The position numbers and the translations under genes are program-made. From Pseudomonas parafulva NBRC 16636 = DSM 17004 (GTDB lineage Bacteria > Pseudomonadota > Gammaproteobacteria > Pseudomonadales > Pseudomonadaceae), in the NCBI RefSeq assembly GCF_000730645.1, contig NZ_BBIU01000041.1, positions 1-64,000 of the forward strand: a DNA stretch of 64,000 nucleotides. Direction: 5' to 3'. Shown piece by piece: positions 15,971 to 23,683 of this stretch (its first letter is position 1; each line of letters opens with the position of its first letter). The notes under the pieces are model-generated. The model was not told the origin of the DNA. It was given only the letters and a program-made list of their open reading frames with translations, and did not search any database.

Positions 15971-17479
15971 TCACGCGTAGTGCTTGGCCGCCGGGCTGTC
16001 TTCAGCCAGGTCCAATGCTGCGTCGTTGTCCGCGCTGATCTTGTGATACAGCGCCGCGTCGGTCGCCAGGGTCTTTTCCCGTGCCGGGAAGATTTCCTTG
16101 AGCTTGGCAGCCCATTCACCCTTGGCCTGCTCCGGGAAGCAGCGCTCGATCAGCTCAAGCATGATCGACACCGTCACCGAAGCGCCAGGCGATGCGCCCA
16201 GCAGCGCTGCGAGGCTGCCGTCCTGGGCTGCCACCAGCTCAGTGCCAAACTGCAGCACGCCACCTTTTTTCGGGTCTTTCTTGATGATCTGCACCCGTTG
16301 GCCGGCCACTTCCAGGCGCCAGTCTTCGGCCTTGGCGTGCGGGTAGAAGCGGCGCAATGACTCCAGGCGCTGCTCCATCGACTGCATCACTTCGCTGACC
16401 AGGTACTTGGTCAGGTCCATGTTGTCGCGGGCCACCGCCAGCATCGGGCCGATGTTGCCCAAGCGCACCGACAGGGGCAGGTCCATCAGCGAACCGTGCT
16501 TCAGGAACTTGGTGGTAAAGCCTGCATAGGGGCCGAACAGTAGGGATTTCTTGCCGTCGACCACCCGGGTGTCCAGGTGCGGCACCGACATGGGCGGTGC
16601 GCCCACGGCAGCCTGGCTGTAGACCTTGGCCTGGTGCTGGCTGACGATCTCCGGGTTGTCGCAGCGCAGCCACTGGCCACTCACGGGGAAGCCGCCGAAG
16701 CCTTTGCTCTCTGGAATGCCGGAAGCCTGCAGCAGAGGCAGGGCAGCGCCACCTGCGCCCAGGAAGACGAAGCGCGCGTCCACCTCGCGGCTACCACCGC
16801 TGTTGACGTCCTTGATGCTCACGGTCCAGCCGTCGCCGTTACGGCGCAGGCCCACCACCTTCTTGCAGTACTTGACCTGCGCGTCGGGCGCATCGCCCAG
16901 CAGCTTGAGCAGCTTGTTGGTCAGTGCGCCGAAGTTCACGTCGGTGCCCTTGAGCACACGGGTGGCGGCGATGTGCTGGTCGGCTGGGCGCCCCGGCATC
17001 ATCAGCGGCATCCACTCGTTCATCACGGCCTTGTCTTCGGTGTATTCCATGTCGGCGAAGGCGTGGTGCTGCTTGAGCAGCTCGTAACGCTTCTTGAGGA
17101 ATGCGACACCCTTGTCACCTTCGACGTAGCTCAAGTGCGGGACCGGGTTGACGAATGCGCGTGCCGGCCCGAAGTTGCCCTTTTTGCTCAGGTAGGCCCA
17201 GAACTGGCGGGACACCTCGAACTGGGTATTGATGTGCACCGCCTTCTTGATGTCGATGCTGCCATCGGCGGCCTGGGGCGTATAGTTGAGCTCGCACAGG
17301 CCAGCATGGCCGGTGCCTGCGTTGTTCCACGGGTTGGAACTCTCTGCGGCTCCAGAGTCCATCGCCTCGACGACCTCGAGCTTGAGGCCCGGGTCAAGCT
17401 CCTTGAGCAGTACGGCCAGGGTGGCACTCATGATGCCCGCGCCTACCAGTACTACATCAACCGATTCGTTCTGCGCCAT
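15971..17479 (-). CDS. mqo: Malate:quinone oxidoreductase
   Basis: Mqo is a peripheral membrane flavoprotein that oxidises malate to oxaloacetate and passes electrons to the quinone pool, replacing or supplementing NAD-malate dehydrogenase in the TCA cycle. The 502-residue protein has the N-terminal FAD motif VLVGAGIMSATLA at about residue 10, followed by the family segments SSNPWNNAGTGHAGLCELNYTP and FVNPVPHLSYVEG. The C-terminal half contains GASPGASVTVSIMLELI, also typical. Length matches the family. A GGAGA ribosome-binding site precedes the ATG. Confidence 0.96.
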   Translation of the reverse strand: MAQNESVDVVLVGAGIMSATLAVLLKELDPGLKLEVVEAMDSGAAESSNPWNNAGTGHAGLCELNYTPQAADGSIDIKKAVHINTQFEVSRQFWAYLSKKGNFGPARAFVNPVPHLSYVEGDKGVAFLKKRYELLKQHHAFADMEYTEDKAVMNEWMPLMMPGRPADQHIAATRVLKGTDVNFGALTNKLLKLLGDAPDAQVKYCKKVVGLRRNGDGWTVSIKDVNSGGSREVDARFVFLGAGGAALPLLQASGIPESKGFGGFPVSGQWLRCDNPEIVSQHQAKVYSQAAVGAPPMSVPHLDTRVVDGKKSLLFGPYAGFTTKFLKHGSLMDLPLSVRLGNIGPMLAVARDNMDLTKYLVSEVMQSMEQRLESLRRFYPHAKAEDWRLEVAGQRVQIIKKDPKKGGVLQFGTELVAAQDGSLAALLGASPGASVTVSIMLELIERCFPEQAKGEWAAKLKEIFPAREKTLATDAALYHKISADNDAALDLAEDSPAAKHYA

Positions 17480-18082
17480 TTACCGCGTCTCCACACTCTA
17501 CAGCTACCTAATTGACAGCACGGCATACCGGGTTCGCCGGGATCGCCATGTCCGACTTTTCGCAGTTCTTGAAGCGTTCGCGGACACCGCCAGTCAGTCT
17601 TGGGGTTGCTACATTGAACCCTGTTTGCCATGGGTGCGGCAATTCGACTTATGGTCAAGGTGTCGTGCGTGCGATATGGAACGGCTCAGACACGCATCCG
17701 GGATGAGGGTTCTTGCCGCCTGTTCAGGGCTGTTCGGGACACATCTGCTGCTTTTGCACATGCCAGATTGTTCATTTGCTCGCCACACTCTTGTGAAGTA
17801 GTGAAAACCGTTTTTTCCACGCTCTTTTGGAGACGTGAACCTCAAAAGGGGACTGCGCGATGGCAACCCGCAGGTTCATGCAGTGTGAAGGGCCGGAAAA
17901 GCAGGCACGACAGCCGATGCAAGACCTGAGTGGAAGGCTCTCTGTGGGCGAGGCGGATGAAGTTGCCGGGGTCAGACGGCGAGTGCGGGGCCCGATCAGG
18001 AGACGTCCTTATAATCGGGGGGAGATTATAGCGATGTCGCGGAGAGAAATGTCGTCAATTCGTGGTTTTATTGCAGCGTTTT
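17480..18082. other. Noncoding stretch of about 600 bases upstream of mqo
   Basis: No convincing gene is present. Open frames here (for example 17630-17929) have poor codon character and no ribosome-binding site. The end next to mqo must hold its promoter. At 18010-18030 there is a perfect 7-base inverted repeat, TATAATC-GGGGGGA-GATTATA, in otherwise GC-rich DNA. A small RNA is possible but I cannot assign one; I see no clear intrinsic terminator. Confidence 0.5.
18010..18030. repeat. AT-rich inverted repeat TATAATC/GATTATA
   Basis: Perfect 7-base arms at 18010-18016 and 18024-18030 flank GGGGGGA. TATAAT also resembles a -10 element, but there is no matching -35 and no downstream gene on the plus strand for about 440 bases. 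It could be an operator or RNA hairpin. Confidence 0.45.
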
Positions 18083-18316
18083 TCAAGCGGCGAGGATGCG
18101 CTGGTGCCAGGGGCGGCTTGCACGGTTGCAAACCCGGGCGCTGGCCGGCAGTTCGCGGCCCAGCCAGGCGAGGTGGATATCGTGAACCTGCACCCAGCCG
18201 CCGCCGCTGGGTAGCTGCCGGCATTGCATGAAGGCCAGGCATTTGCCCGTGCCGTCGAGCCGGGCGTAGGCGTTGCCGGGTTTACGTTGCAGTAGCAGGT
18301 TCCAGAGCGAAGCCAT
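18083..18316 (-). CDS. Small conserved hypothetical protein
   Basis: The 77-residue product begins MASLWNLLLQRKPGNAYARL and continues with a compact domain (CLAFMQCRQLPSGGGWVQVHDIHLAWLGREL). It is basic and has three cysteines and no signal peptide. The frame is open to 18454, but the internal ATG at 18316 is preceded by an AGGA-type site and gives a sensible start. It is divergent from the YajG-like lipoprotein gene 155 bases away. I do not recognise a function; it looks like a Pseudomonas-specific family. Confidence 0.6.
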   Translation of the reverse strand: MASLWNLLLQRKPGNAYARLDGTGKCLAFMQCRQLPSGGGWVQVHDIHLAWLGRELPASARVCNRASRPWHQRILAA

Positions 18317-18431
18317 GGCAGGTGTCCTGTGCAGTGAGGCCTGGCGCAAGCATAAGGGGCAGCCGGTTAAACGATTGTGACAGCGCGCACTGGCCTCGCA
18401 TGCCGCTTGCAGGCCAGGCCCCGCCGCTAGG

Positions 18432-18437
18432 TATACT
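18432..18437 (+). promoter_or_regulatory. Candidate -10 element for the YajG-like gene
   Basis: TATACT lies 35 bases upstream of the lipoprotein start codon at 18472. A TTGCAG at 18407-18412 is a possible but over-spaced (19 bases) -35 element. Support is limited to sequence resemblance. Confidence 0.35.
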
Positions 18438-18471
18438 GTGCACCTTCGCCGCACTTTCTGGAGAAACGCGC

Positions 18472-19056
18472 ATGTTGCAACGTCTGTTGTTCGGTTTGAT
18501 CGCCGTAGCCAGCCTCAGCCTGGTCGGCTGTGCCCACAGTCCGCAACAACTCAGCCCGCAACCCAAACTGACCGCGCCGCTTGCCCCGGTGGGCAATGGC
18601 CAGCCAGTGGTGGTGCGTGTGGTCGATGGCCGGCCGTCGCCGTCCCTGGGGACGCGCGGTGGCATGTACCCGGAAACCAGCACCATCAGCGTCAACGCCA
18701 ATGACGTGGTGCCCAAGCTACAGGCCCAAGCCGAAGCCGCCGTGCGCCTGCTGGGCTTTACCCCCACTTCCGGTGCAGGCGGTGCGCCGCAGCTGACCGT
18801 GACCCTGGCTGAGCTCAAGTACCAGTCGCCCAAAGACAACCTGTACGTGACCGAAGCCACCATTGGCGCCACCTTCCGTGCCGATGTCACCAACAACGGC
18901 CGCCGCTACAGTGGCCGCTATGGTGCTTCGCTGGACCAGCGGTTTGGCATGGCCCCCAACCAGGACACCAACACCCAGCTGGTGGGCGATGTACTGAGCG
19001 ATGCGCTGACCCGGCTGTTCAAGGACCCAAGCATCGGCCAGACGCTGGCGCGGTAA
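18472..19056 (+). CDS. YajG-family lipoprotein
   Basis: The 194-residue protein starts with a lipoprotein signal, MLQRLLFGLIAVASLSLVGC, with the lipobox cysteine at residue 20, so it should be acylated and anchored in an envelope membrane, probably the outer one. The mature part matches the YajG pattern (VVVRVVDGRPSPSLGTRGG and QAEAAVRLLGFTP). The frame is open to 18322, but GGAGAAA before 18472 and the signal peptide fix the start. A strong terminator follows at 19080. The function of the family is not established. Confidence 0.82.
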   Translation: MLQRLLFGLIAVASLSLVGCAHSPQQLSPQPKLTAPLAPVGNGQPVVVRVVDGRPSPSLGTRGGMYPETSTISVNANDVVPKLQAQAEAAVRLLGFTPTSGAGGAPQLTVTLAELKYQSPKDNLYVTEATIGATFRADVTNNGRRYSGRYGASLDQRFGMAPNQDTNTQLVGDVLSDALTRLFKDPSIGQTLAR

Positions 19057-19079
19057 TCACCGGCTTTGCAGGCCCCCAG

Positions 19080-19112
19080 CCGCTGCCCCCACACAGGGCA
19101 GCGGTTTTTTTT
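19080..19112 (+). terminator. Rho-independent terminator after the YajG-like gene
   Basis: CCGCTGCCC (19080-19088) pairs perfectly with GGGCAGCGG (19096-19104), followed at once by eight T residues. It lies 24 bases after the lipoprotein stop codon. Confidence 0.92.
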
Positions 19113-19127
19113 ACGCCTTTGCGGCGC

Positions 19128-19334
19128 TCAGGCCGCGTCGATGTGAAAGTCCAGCACGCTGATACCGGTGCCGGTGTCCACCTCTGGCCAGTGGTCATGC
19201 ACGTGCCCGCCGAGGGCGCAGTAAACCAGCCACTGGCGGTCTTGCACGTTGATGGCGAAACCGTCGATCAATGCCTGTTGCTCATCGCTCTGAGCGACCA
19301 GATAGAGGCGGTCCTGGTTTTCGGCGTGCAGCAT
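19128..19334 (-). CDS. Small conserved hypothetical protein
   Basis: The 68-residue acidic product begins MLHAENQDRLYLVAQSDEQ and has no cysteine motif, signal or membrane segment beyond a single cysteine. The ATG at 19334 has GGAG about 7 bases upstream; the frame is open to 19403 but without a better start. It lies between the YajG-like gene's terminator and the convergently oriented 3' end of the acyltransferase region, 111 bases downstream of nothing else on its strand. Function unknown. Confidence 0.55.
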   Translation of the reverse strand: MLHAENQDRLYLVAQSDEQQALIDGFAINVQDRQWLVYCALGGHVHDHWPEVDTGTGISVLDFHIDAA

Positions 19335-19445
19335 GAACGGGCTCCGGTTCGTTGAAAGGCCGACAGGGTGGCCTGTTCTGATGACGAACGCGTGACAGGT
19401 CAAATTAAATGGGGAAGGGGCGCGTGCTGCGCCCCATGCAGGGGA

Positions 19446-20615
19446 TCAGGCTACAGGTGCCTGCTGCTTGACCTGATACTGGTTGCGCACCGGGGTCGCA
19501 TACTGCAGCACCAAGTAAGGCTGCTGCTCGGGCGGGCAGGCATCCAGGCGGCGCTGCCACTCCTCTTTGGCCTTGGCCAGCTCGTCGGCCGGGAACACCT
19601 TATCGGCGCCGGGCACCTGCAGGGTATCGTCCTTGTCTGCCCACATCGCGTAGGCCAGGTAGTGCACCGGGAACAACCGGTAGCCGGCGAGAATCTGCCG
19701 GTCGACTGCTGCAGCCAGTTGCTTGGCGTCTTCGTGGTACTCGGTGACCGGCGCGGCAAAGTTGATGTGCACCCGGCCCTTGTAGCCGGTGATGCCCTTG
19801 GCGATGCTCTGGTCGTCCTCGCCTGGCGCCTTCTTGTAGGTGCCGGTGGTGGCCCGGATATACAGTTCGCGGGCCTTGGCCTGGTCGCAGGGGTCGTATT
19901 CGTAGCTGATCGAAACAGGCGTCAGGTTCAGGCTCTGGATGACCGCACCGAAGGCTTCGTCCTTGCGGCTCATGTGGAACATCTTGAGGATGGCCGAGTC
20001 GGTGCGATCATCACCGTCCTTGGCCCGGCCTTCGGCCTGGGCGATCCAGATCGAGATGGCATCGTTGCGGATGGAGTGGTTGATGTAGGCCGAGAGCAAC
20101 TGGTAGGCCGCCAGCTTCTCGCGGCGCCCGGTGATGGACCGGTGCACGATGAAGCTTTTGTTCAGGCGCATCATGTCGCTGACGAACGGCTTTTGCAGCA
20201 GGTTGTCGCCGATGGCAATGCGCGGGGTCGGCAGGCCGGCGTGGTACACCGCGTAATTGACGAAGGCCGGGTCCATGACGATGTCGCGATGGTTGGCCAA
20301 AAACAGATAGGCAGTGCCAGCCTTGAGTTGCTCGACCCCGGTATAGGTGACGCCATCGGTAGCACGGTCGATAGTCTGGTCGACGTAGTACTCCACCTTG
20401 TCCTGCAAGGTGGAAACGCAGGTCACGCCGGCGAATTCCTGGCGCAGGCGACGGGCGATCAGCGGTTTGAGCAACCAGCCGAAAGCGCCGGCCGCACGGG
20501 GGAAACGGAAGTGCGTGAGAATATCGAGAAATGCCGGGTCGCTGAACAGCCTTGCCAGCACGGCAGGGACCTCAGCGTCGTCGTAGGGTCGGATGGCATC
20601 GAATTCGCCCATCAT
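19446..20615 (-). CDS. PlsC-like 1-acylglycerol-3-phosphate acyltransferase family protein
   Basis: The 389-residue protein contains an acyltransferase block with the active-site motif NHRDIVMDPAFVNYAVY, a variant of the usual NHxxxxD, at about residues 115-131. IGDNLLQKPFVSDMMRLNKSFIV and AYINHSIRNDAISIWIAQAEGRAKDGDD follow, resembling the acceptor-binding blocks of PlsB/PlsC enzymes. It probably transfers acyl chains to a lipid acceptor at the inner membrane, though the acceptor is unknown. The start was set at the ATG pair at 20615/20612, where AAGAGAG lies upstream; the frame runs on to 20717. It is divergent from the CPXCG gene. Confidence 0.8.
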   Translation of the reverse strand: MMGEFDAIRPYDDAEVPAVLARLFSDPAFLDILTHFRFPRAAGAFGWLLKPLIARRLRQEFAGVTCVSTLQDKVEYYVDQTIDRATDGVTYTGVEQLKAGTAYLFLANHRDIVMDPAFVNYAVYHAGLPTPRIAIGDNLLQKPFVSDMMRLNKSFIVHRSITGRREKLAAYQLLSAYINHSIRNDAISIWIAQAEGRAKDGDDRTDSAILKMFHMSRKDEAFGAVIQSLNLTPVSISYEYDPCDQAKARELYIRATTGTYKKAPGEDDQSIAKGITGYKGRVHINFAAPVTEYHEDAKQLAAAVDRQILAGYRLFPVHYLAYAMWADKDDTLQVPGADKVFPADELAKAKEEWQRRLDACPPEQQPYLVLQYATPVRNQYQVKQQAPVA

Positions 20616-20737
20616 GCTCTCTTGTTGGAAACGGCTAGGGTAATAAGGTAGGGGCGGGCTCCGAAAAACGGCTCGGACGCACACGGGCCCTGTAAACAGA
20701 CCGGCAATTATACGCATAACTCACTGCGGAGGCCCCG

Positions 20738-20923
20738 ATGCTGGAAACCGACTTCTATGATTGCCCGTATTGTGGCGAGCGGGTGGAAACCACCGTCGAC
20801 CTCTCGGCGGGTGATCAGGTTTACACTGAGGACTGCCAGGTGTGCTGCCAGCCGGTCATCTTCAGCTTGCAGGTGCACGATGACGAATGGATGCTCGAGG
20901 TCAGACGTGAGGACGATGCGTGA
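20738..20923 (+). CDS. CPXCG-motif zinc-ribbon protein
   Basis: The 61-residue protein has CPYCG at residues 9-13 and CQVCCQP near residue 33, a paired CxxC arrangement expected to bind one zinc ion. It matches the CPXCG-motif cysteine-rich family of small gammaproteobacterial proteins. The stop overlaps the next start codon, so it is co-translated with the DUF2007 gene. GGAGG lies 9 bases before the ATG. Function unknown. Confidence 0.85.
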   Translation: MLETDFYDCPYCGERVETTVDLSAGDQVYTEDCQVCCQPVIFSLQVHDDEWMLEVRREDDA

Positions 20924-21183
20924 TGCGGCGTATCTACGAACCCGAAAACCTGCTTGAGGCGGAAATGCTGGCCGGTATGCTGGCCAGCGAAGGCGTGCGC
21001 GCGCATCTGGTGGGCCGTGACCTGGTGGGCGCAGCCGGTGAGTTGCCGATTCACGGTCTGCTGGGCCTGGCGGTGGACGACGAGCACGCCGAGTACGCAC
21101 GGCAGTTGATCGATGCGTACAATGACGCCCAGCCGATGGTTGGCGACGAACCGGAGAGTTTCCCCGGCACCTTGATTTGCTAG
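20923..21183 (+). CDS. DUF2007 domain protein
   Basis: The 86-residue product reads MRRIYEPENLLEAEMLAGMLASEG, matching the small DUF2007 (PII-like signal transducer) domain in which a ferredoxin-like fold spans most of the protein. The ATG overlaps the previous stop codon by one base; a GTG three bases earlier is an alternative start that would give a 4-base overlap. Next to the CPXCG protein and the SRAP gene it forms a three-gene transcript. Function unknown. Confidence 0.8.
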   Translation: MRRIYEPENLLEAEMLAGMLASEGVRAHLVGRDLVGAAGELPIHGLLGLAVDDEHAEYARQLIDAYNDAQPMVGDEPESFPGTLIC

Positions 21184-21198
21184 GTTCAGAATTCCCCC

Positions 21199-21819
21199 AT
21201 GTGTGGACGTTATGCCCTGTTTCGCTGGCCTCAGGCACTGGCCAGCCTGCCAGGCTTCCCGGTCGGTCACCCCGCCCAATGGAACATTTCGCCCGGTGCC
21301 TCTGTGCTCATCCAGCGCCAGCTCGAGGGTGGGCCGGAGGTGGCGAGGGTGCGCTGGGGCTTGACGCCCGCCTGGCTGACCGACCTGTCACGTACCCCTG
21401 CCCATGCCCGGGCCGAAACCCTGGCCGAACAGCCGATGTTCCGCGAAGCCTTTCGCCAGCGCCGCTGCCTGATGCCGGCCAACGGCTTTTACGAATGGCG
21501 TGGCAGCGTGCGCAAACGGCCCTACTGGCTAACGCCGGGTGAGGGGGCGTCGTTGTACTTCGCGGCCATCTGGGAGGCGTACCCGGTGCAGGATCAGGTG
21601 TGGTTGAGTTGCGCAGTGGTGACGCAGGCCGCGGTCAACCAGCGCCGGCCCTTGATACTGGACGAAGCGGGGCGCGAAGCCTGGCTGGACCCGCTGACAC
21701 CACTGAGCCGCCTGCAGGAGTTGCTGGCGAGCCCGCCTGCGCCCCTGCGTGAGCGCGCCTTGGCCCATTTCGTCAACGACCCGAAGCTGGATGCCCCGGA
21801 GTGCTTGACCCCGGCCTGA
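21199..21819 (+). CDS. SRAP-domain (YedK/HMCES-like) protein with altered active-site residues
   Basis: SRAP proteins crosslink to abasic sites in single-stranded DNA through Cys2. The 206-residue protein starts MCGRYALF, so Cys2 is present once Met1 is removed, and GFYEW supplies the conserved glutamate (Glu99). The position of the conserved asparagine in NARxET is histidine (AHARAET, His69). The conserved histidine of the IHDRRPLVL block is asparagine (VNQRRPLIL, Asn147). So the two active-site side chains appear exchanged relative to E. coli YedK. It may have different crosslink chemistry. It is the third gene after the CPXCG and DUF2007 genes, 15 bases downstream. Confidence 0.88.
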   Translation: MCGRYALFRWPQALASLPGFPVGHPAQWNISPGASVLIQRQLEGGPEVARVRWGLTPAWLTDLSRTPAHARAETLAEQPMFREAFRQRRCLMPANGFYEWRGSVRKRPYWLTPGEGASLYFAAIWEAYPVQDQVWLSCAVVTQAAVNQRRPLILDEAGREAWLDPLTPLSRLQELLASPPAPLRERALAHFVNDPKLDAPECLTPA

Positions 21820-21968
21820 TGCGATCCAAAGGTGCATGATCAGGTGGGCTGGTGTACACCCACCGATACCTGCGGCCGCGTCTACGTGGGTAAATTCTTA
21901 CCTGCGGCTATGGCGGGCAACCCTTGAGTCATCCTAGGATACGGCGCATGTCGAAAGGGAGTGATTTC

Positions 21969-22787
21969 ATGCGTAAAGGTTTAGTCGTCAGCCTGCTGAG
22001 TGCTGGCATCCTGCTAGCTGGTTGCCAGGCGGTGAACACTACCAGTGGCGGCTCCGTGGGTGTAGAGCGCAAGCAGTACATGTTCAGCATGCTGTCGCCC
22101 GATGAAGTGAACAAGATGTACGCCCAGTCTTATCAGCAGACACTGGGCGAGGCCTCCAGCAAAGGGCTGCTGGACAAGTCCAGCGCCGATGCCCGGCGCG
22201 TACAGGCCATTGCCAACCGCTTGATCGCCCAGGCCCCCAAGTTCCGGCCCGATGCCGCCCAGTGGAACTGGGAAGTCAACGTGATCAAGAGTGACGAACT
22301 CAACGCCAACTGCGGCCCGGGCGGCAAGATCATCGTCTACACCGGCCTGATCGATCAGCTCAACCTCAACGACGCCGAGATCGCCGCCGTGGTAGGCCAC
22401 GAGATCGCCCACGCCCTGCGTGAACACAGCCGCGAGGCCATGTCCAAAGCTTACGGCGTGCAAATGGCCCGTTCCGGCGCCGGTGCGCTCCTGGGCCTCG
22501 GCCAGGACAGCATGGCCCTGGCCGACACCGTGGTGAACTACGCCATGACCCTGCCCAACAGCCGTGCCAACGAGAACGAGGCCGACCTGATCGGGCTTGA
22601 GTTGTCGGCCCGTGCCGGCTACGACCCTAACGCAGCCATTACCCTGTGGAACAAGATGAGCAAGGCTTCGGAAGGGGCGCCGCCTGAGTTCATGAGCACT
22701 CACCCCGCATCGGCCAGCCGCATTGCGTCGCTGCAGGCCGCCATTCCGAAGGTGATGCCGCTGTACCAGGCAGCTGCCAAGCCATAA
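21969..22787 (+). CDS. M48-family metallopeptidase lipoprotein
   Basis: The 272-residue protein has a lipoprotein signal MRKGLVVSLLSAGILLAGC, with lipobox Cys19, and an M48 zinc-protease domain with HExxH at residues 144-148 (GHEIAHALREH). A downstream ENEADLIGLEL glutamate completes the zinc site. It resembles LoiP/YcaL-type outer-membrane-associated proteases that remove misfolded envelope proteins. The start at 21969 follows AAAGGGAG; ATGs at 21948 and 21924 are less likely because they would precede the signal peptide. It converges with the Mn exporter gene. Confidence 0.9.
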   Translation: MRKGLVVSLLSAGILLAGCQAVNTTSGGSVGVERKQYMFSMLSPDEVNKMYAQSYQQTLGEASSKGLLDKSSADARRVQAIANRLIAQAPKFRPDAAQWNWEVNVIKSDELNANCGPGGKIIVYTGLIDQLNLNDAEIAAVVGHEIAHALREHSREAMSKAYGVQMARSGAGALLGLGQDSMALADTVVNYAMTLPNSRANENEADLIGLELSARAGYDPNAAITLWNKMSKASEGAPPEFMSTHPASASRIASLQAAIPKVMPLYQAAAKP

Positions 22788-22793
22788 AAACCG

Positions 22794-22825
22794 TGCAAGC
22801 CGCCCGCAGATGCCGGCGGCTTGCA
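22794..22825 (-). terminator. Intrinsic terminator of the Mn-exporter gene (minus strand)
   Basis: TGCAAGCCGCC (22794-22804) pairs perfectly with GGCGGCTTGCA (22815-22825), an 11-base stem. On the minus strand it is followed within three bases by TTTTT, so it should terminate transcription of the exporter; on the plus strand there is no U-run. Confidence 0.8.
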
Positions 22826-22831
22826 GCCCCT

Positions 22832-23416
22832 TCAGCCCACCCAGCCGCTGGCCTTCATGGCCGAATACACCGCGACGATGGCCAGCACGAAGAACGCAGC
22901 CGCTGCCAGGCGGCGGATCAGCGTCAACGGCAGCTTGTCTGCAGCGAAGTTGCCCGCCAGCACCACGGGTACGTTGGCGATCAGCATGCCCAGCGTGGTG
23001 CCGACGATCACCATGATCAGGTGCGGGTATTGTGCGGCCAGCATCACCGTGGCCACTTGGGTCTTGTCACCGATTTCGGCCAGGAAGAAGGCGATGAGGG
23101 TGGTGAGGAACGGGCCGAAGCGGCGCGCCGGGTTTTCATCGTCGTCCATCTTGTCCGGTACCAGCGTCCACAGTGCGGTGGCGGTGAAACTTGCGGCAAG
23201 GATCCAGTGCAGGGCGGCGTCGCTGAAGAAACTGCCAAACCACGCACCTACTGCGCCGGCCGCAGCATGGTTGGCCAGCGTGGCGGCAACGATACCGGCA
23301 ATGATCGGCCACGGTTTACGAAAACGCGCGGCAAGAATGAGCGCAAGCAATTGCGTCTTGTCGCCGATTTCGGCAAGCGCAACGATGGCGGTGGGGACCA
23401 ACAGAGATTCCAGCAT
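22832..23416 (-). CDS. mneA: GDT1/TMEM165 (UPF0016) family manganese exporter
   Basis: The 194-residue inner-membrane protein has six predicted hydrophobic helices and two copies of the cation-binding family motif, ALAEIGDKTQLLAL near residue 15 and FLAEIGDKTQVATV near residue 112. This tandem E-x-G-D-K-T arrangement defines the UPF0016/GDT1 family, whose bacterial member MneA exports Mn2+. The long untranslated leader upstream looks like a yybP-ykoY manganese riboswitch, which strongly supports a role in Mn efflux. Start: AGGA lies 7 bases before the ATG. Confidence 0.9.
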   Translation of the reverse strand: MLESLLVPTAIVALAEIGDKTQLLALILAARFRKPWPIIAGIVAATLANHAAAGAVGAWFGSFFSDAALHWILAASFTATALWTLVPDKMDDDENPARRFGPFLTTLIAFFLAEIGDKTQVATVMLAAQYPHLIMVIVGTTLGMLIANVPVVLAGNFAADKLPLTLIRRLAAAAFFVLAIVAVYSAMKASGWVG

Positions 23417-23429
23417 CAGGATTCCTACG

Positions 23430-23495
23430 GGGGCGGGTCGACACGGCTATGACACGTACAGCCTTCCCGCCCCGGGTAAGGTGTGCGTGTCATAG
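23430..23495 (-). promoter_or_regulatory. Expression platform of the Mn riboswitch: two mutually exclusive helices
   Basis: Two perfect helices interleave. CTATGACACG at 23447-23456 can pair with CGTGTCATAG at 23486-23495, while GGGGCGGG at 23430-23437 can pair with CCCGCCCC at 23466-23473. They cannot nest together. The first helix also captures the 3' strand of the aptamer's closing stem P1, so P1 formation should favour the second helix. The ribosome-binding site and start codon follow directly, suggesting control of translation. Confidence 0.65.
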
Positions 23496-23638
23496 GTCTT
23501 GTCAAACCCTGGATCTGTCTGCGCAGATCTGGCCATGCAAGGGTGCATGGTGGGTCGCACGCGCCATGGTCTGTGGACCAAGTATGTTGACGCGTACCGG
23601 GCGAGCGGGTGGCTCGCGGGAGACTACTCCCCTAGGAC
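23489..23638 (-). promoter_or_regulatory. yybP-ykoY (Mn2+) riboswitch aptamer
   Basis: Read on the minus strand, the leader contains the hallmark sequences of this riboswitch class in order: GGGGAGTAG (plus positions 23624-23632), GTCAACATAC (23582-23591) and GACAAGACC (23495-23503). A terminal stem forms between GTCCTAGG (23631-23638) and CCTATGAC (23489-23496), with one mismatch. The class senses Mn2+ and controls Mn exporters including mntP and UPF0016/GDT1 genes, exactly the gene found downstream. Confidence 0.9.
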
Positions 23639-23683
23639 GGAGCGGATTCTGCCTAGGCGAAACGGTTTCGGCAAGCGTTGTTT

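Noticed and set aside
17630..17929. 99-codon frame in the gene-free region
   Set aside because: It has no ribosome-binding site, an atypical amino-acid composition rich in Arg, Ser and Cys, and no family likeness.
18034..18231. Arg-rich frame after the TATAATC repeat
   Set aside because: It is antisense to the more plausible 77-residue gene and its composition looks like a shadow frame.
18390..18415. Possible sigma-54 promoter before the YajG-like gene (TGGCCT...CTTGC)
   Set aside because: The GG and GC elements do not have 10-base spacing.
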